Positions 62,285 through 64,000 of a stretch of 64,000 nt of DNA are shown here, in pieces. The DNA is from Synechococcus sp. ROS8604 (GTDB lineage Bacteria > Cyanobacteriota > Cyanobacteriia > PCC-6307 > Cyanobiaceae): the NCBI RefSeq assembly GCF_014279655.1, contig NZ_CP047946.1, positions 1,674,001 through 1,738,000 of the forward strand, read 5' to 3'. The notes under the pieces were generated by a model. That model saw only the letters and a program-made list of their open reading frames with translations. It made no database searches and was not told the origin of the DNA. How positions within the stretch are numbered: the stretch's first letter is position 1; each line of letters begins with the position of its first letter. Position numbers and translations under genes: made by a program.

Positions 62285-63547
62285 TTAACGCTTGCCCATC
62301 GCTTGTTGCCATCGATCAGCCAGTGATTCGATGGCCGCTTGTGGTCCACAGAGGCTGAGTAGGGGATCAGACAGGTGACGAGAAGCCGCCAAGCGCAGTG
62401 CAGTGCCATCGAGCGTCTCCATAGCCTCCATACAGCGATGGTCATGGTTATCGGGCAAACCAAGGCCTCTGAGCTGGGCTCGCCGTTCGGCTCTCTGACC
62501 TGTTGTTTGCGAGGCATGGGCCAACTGACCACGAAATTTGGCACGCGCCAGATTGAGGTCCGCGCTGACAAGCGTGTGTTCCATCAGTTCCTTCCAACTC
62601 ATCATCAGCAAATCCAAGCTGGTTAAGGCCTTATCAACAGCAGTGGATGCATGCAGAACAAATGGTGAGGCCTTGGCCCTTGCTGGATGGTGAACTCCTA
62701 CGTCGTAGGCCACGCCATGGTCTTCGCGAAGCCGGCGAAACAACAGACTCGACATGCCAGTACCCAGATGGGTTTGCAACAAGCGCAGGGCAAGGTCATC
62801 TGGATGTCCGTGAGGAAGCGTTGGCTGACCCAGCATCAGCACAACCTGTTCGGTTGACTGATGGTGGAGGTGAACGGTTTGTTTCGCACGCAGGGGTGCT
62901 TGATCAAGGGAATCTTGAGCGGCCAGATCCGATTCCATTGATTTGGATTGAGGGCAAATTCCATCCGCTTGAAGTTGATCCAACAATCCAGCTGGAATCG
63001 AACCCGACAAGGCCAAAATCGCTCCCTCGGCGCTGAGCGATGTAGCAATCGGCCTTAGCGACTCAGCATTCAGTTGCTCCAACTCCTCCGCAACGCCCAG
63101 GGGGTCATGTCCATAGGGGCCCTCGCCATAGGCCAGATGCCGCCAGCCATCAAAGGCCACATGGAAAGGGTCTTCTCTCTGACGCTGCAACGCCTGAAGG
63201 CTCAACTCCCGCTCCAGATTCACCTGATCGGCTTGCAGATGGGGTTCATGAACCATCGAGTCCAAGAGGGGAAGCAATTGGGAGCTATCGAGATCCCGGC
63301 ATTTCATGCTGATCAGCAAGCCATCTTCGTTGGTGTCGCAGCGCAGACCTGCGCCACAACCCTCCACGAGATCGGCCATTTGCATGGCATCGAGGGAGCC
63401 ACAGCCGCGAGTCAGGACGGATGCCAACAGCTGATGCGCCCCCCTCTGGCCGATTGGATCAGCAGCGCTTCCGCGTCCGATCCACAATTTGGCAGCCAAC
63501 ACACCTGGTGTCTGAACCGGATCCAAAACCAAATCGGTTGTGCTCAC
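62285..63547 (-). CDS. M16 peptidase family protein, catalytically degenerate
   Basis: A 420-residue M16B-type subunit. The HXXEH zinc motif is absent: the position reads GAHQLLASVLTRG. So this is the structural half that pairs with the active subunit encoded just upstream (its start overlaps the partner's stop by 4 nt). LLFRRLREDHGVAYDVGV is the diagnostic C-terminal R/Y motif. The last codons (RWQQAMGKR, stop) contain the attachment core, so its C-terminus was probably supplied by the element. Confidence 0.9.
   Translation of the reverse strand: MSTTDLVLDPVQTPGVLAAKLWIGRGSAADPIGQRGAHQLLASVLTRGCGSLDAMQMADLVEGCGAGLRCDTNEDGLLISMKCRDLDSSQLLPLLDSMVHEPHLQADQVNLERELSLQALQRQREDPFHVAFDGWRHLAYGEGPYGHDPLGVAEELEQLNAESLRPIATSLSAEGAILALSGSIPAGLLDQLQADGICPQSKSMESDLAAQDSLDQAPLRAKQTVHLHHQSTEQVVLMLGQPTLPHGHPDDLALRLLQTHLGTGMSSLLFRRLREDHGVAYDVGVHHPARAKASPFVLHASTAVDKALTSLDLLMMSWKELMEHTLVSADLNLARAKFRGQLAHASQTTGQRAERRAQLRGLGLPDNHDHRCMEAMETLDGTALRLAASRHLSDPLLSLCGPQAAIESLADRWQQAMGKR
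62302..62311. other. candidate attR core
   Basis: CTTGTTGCCA inside the codons RWQQ near the end of the intact M16 gene; identical to 21886-21895. Between it and the integrase start are GGCAACTAATGCGGCAA-type motifs (62228-62247) similar to those at the left end. Confidence 0.5.
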
Positions 63548-64000
63548 TCCGAGTCCTCCGGTAAGGCCAACAGAGTGAAGGCTTGATCAGGTTGCAAAAG
63601 CGGTAGCAAGGACTGTTGCAAGCGTTCAACCGTCCAGGTCTGCATGTAGCTGAGCGGAGACAACAACGTTTGGGTTCGCCCCCAAAGGGATTGGGATCCA
63701 GCAATGGCAGCAACGGATCCAGGCGCTTCCAAGCTGAAGCGCAGGCCATTTCCCACCAATTGCTGTGCCCGATGCAGCTCCTCACTAGCGATGGCTTCCA
63801 GCGAAGCCCGTTTCAATTCCTCCTCGATCACGGCTTCAACCCGATCGATCTGGTCCTCGGGGCAACAGGCTTCCAACATCACCACACTTCCCTGTTCCAT
63901 CACCGTGACGTCCATATCAATGGATTCCACGATTTGGAGATCTTCCCTTAACCGTTGCACCAATCGACTCCGCCTTCCCTCGGTTAGAAGAGTCGTGGCA
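63544..64000 (-). CDS. M16 peptidase, C-terminal fragment cut by window edge
   Basis: Only the last ~151 codons are present. The phrase LLTEGRRSRLVQRLREDLQI is the M16 C-terminal R motif, followed by DVTVMEQGSVVMLEACCPED and ending LLALPEDSE. The frame is open to the window edge with no start, so the zinc-binding half lies outside. Together with the gene at 62285 this forms the paired peptidase/non-peptidase arrangement found in cyanobacteria. Confidence 0.88.
   Translation of the reverse strand, partial: ATTLLTEGRRSRLVQRLREDLQIVESIDMDVTVMEQGSVVMLEACCPEDQIDRVEAVIEEELKRASLEAIASEELHRAQQLVGNGLRFSLEAPGSVAAIAGSQSLWGRTQTLLSPLSYMQTWTVERLQQSLLPLLQPDQAFTLLALPEDSE

Larger units (their letters stand above)
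21886..62311. mobile_element. 40-kb integrative element with tyrosine recombinase
   Basis: Bounded by a 10-bp core (CTTGTTGCCA) at 21886-21895 and 62302-62311. It has an excisionase-like gene at the left end, an integrase at the right end, and AT-richer, short-gene content unlike the flanks. Cargo: two VapE-like helicases, primase-like and ssDNA-binding proteins, ribbon-helix-helix regulators, GIY-YIG and PD-(D/E)XK nucleases, M23 and lytic transglycosylase enzymes, virion-like proteins, and a five-fold outer-membrane barrel array with a REP-type transposase. No capsid, terminase, portal or tail gene is recognised, so it is not a standard prophage; a satellite or tycheposon-like element is the best description. 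Confidence 0.75.

Noticed and set aside
21886-62311. CRISPR array or cas genes
   Set aside because: No regularly spaced short repeats with unique spacers were seen; the repeats present are barrel units, terminators and palindromes.

Overview
The window fits a marine picocyanobacterium of the Synechococcus type. The chromosomal genes are picocyanobacterial (PAM68-like photosystem II assembly factor, DUF1816 and DUF1651 proteins, an intein-free dnaE, Yfr1 and Yfr2 regulatory RNAs, a split M16 peptidase pair). The host part is moderately GC-rich. The 22-62 kb part is visibly AT-richer and made of short phage- or plasmid-like genes. Species assignment is inference.

Region 1 (1-18.3 kb) is core chromosome. 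It starts with a cluster of small RNAs: three Yfr1-type RNAs on + and two Yfr2-type RNAs on -, interleaved with small membrane-protein genes and a TerB-like gene. Next come ruvA, rpsO and a PAM68-like gene on +, then a long - block: dnaE, gatA, DUF1816, a TrmH-type RNA methyltransferase with a very long charged N-terminus, Mini-RNase III, a STAS protein, carA and trpD. Divergent from trpD are an ABC exporter, msrA, small membrane proteins and tRNA-Pro(GGG).

Region 2 (18.3-21.9 kb) is a gene-poor strip of small secreted or membrane proteins. One of them carries a stop codon inside its signal peptide.

Region 3 (about 21,886-62,311; 40.4 kb) is an integrated mobile element. An excisionase-like gene lies at the left end and a tyrosine recombinase at the right end, next to the 3' end of an M16 peptidase gene. 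A 10-bp core in the last codons of that gene recurs at the left end, followed by a second version of the M16 C-terminus (RWQQ, two residues, GKR, stop). This suggests integration into the gene's 3' end with restoration of the reading frame. Inside are a replication block (two VapE/D5-like helicases, a primase-like protein, a probable ssDNA-binding protein, and a region of palindromic repeats that could be an origin); regulators (two ribbon-helix-helix proteins, a cyAbrB-BRCT fusion); nucleases (GIY-YIG, a frameshifted PD-(D/E)XK); and two peptidoglycan hydrolases with Gly/Ala-rich or coiled-coil proteins that resemble virion or injection proteins. I recognise no capsid, portal, terminase or tail gene.

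The most unusual part is 37.0-45.6 kb: a tandem array of five near-identical outer-membrane barrel genes of the inverse-autotransporter (intimin/invasin beta-domain) type. Each has the same 78-79-nt structured leader and the same barrel ending in RDVRVHD, then an unrelated Cys-containing C-terminal tail of 32, 12, 96, 35 or 2 residues, then a conserved terminator. Four units also carry a small acidic protein gene upstream, and a REP-associated (Y1/HUH) transposase sits in the array. In inverse autotransporters the C-terminus is what reaches the cell surface, so I infer a cassette system for displaying alternative short peptides on the host surface.

Region 4 (62.3-64 kb) returns to chromosome with a pair of M16 peptidase genes, the second cut by the window edge.
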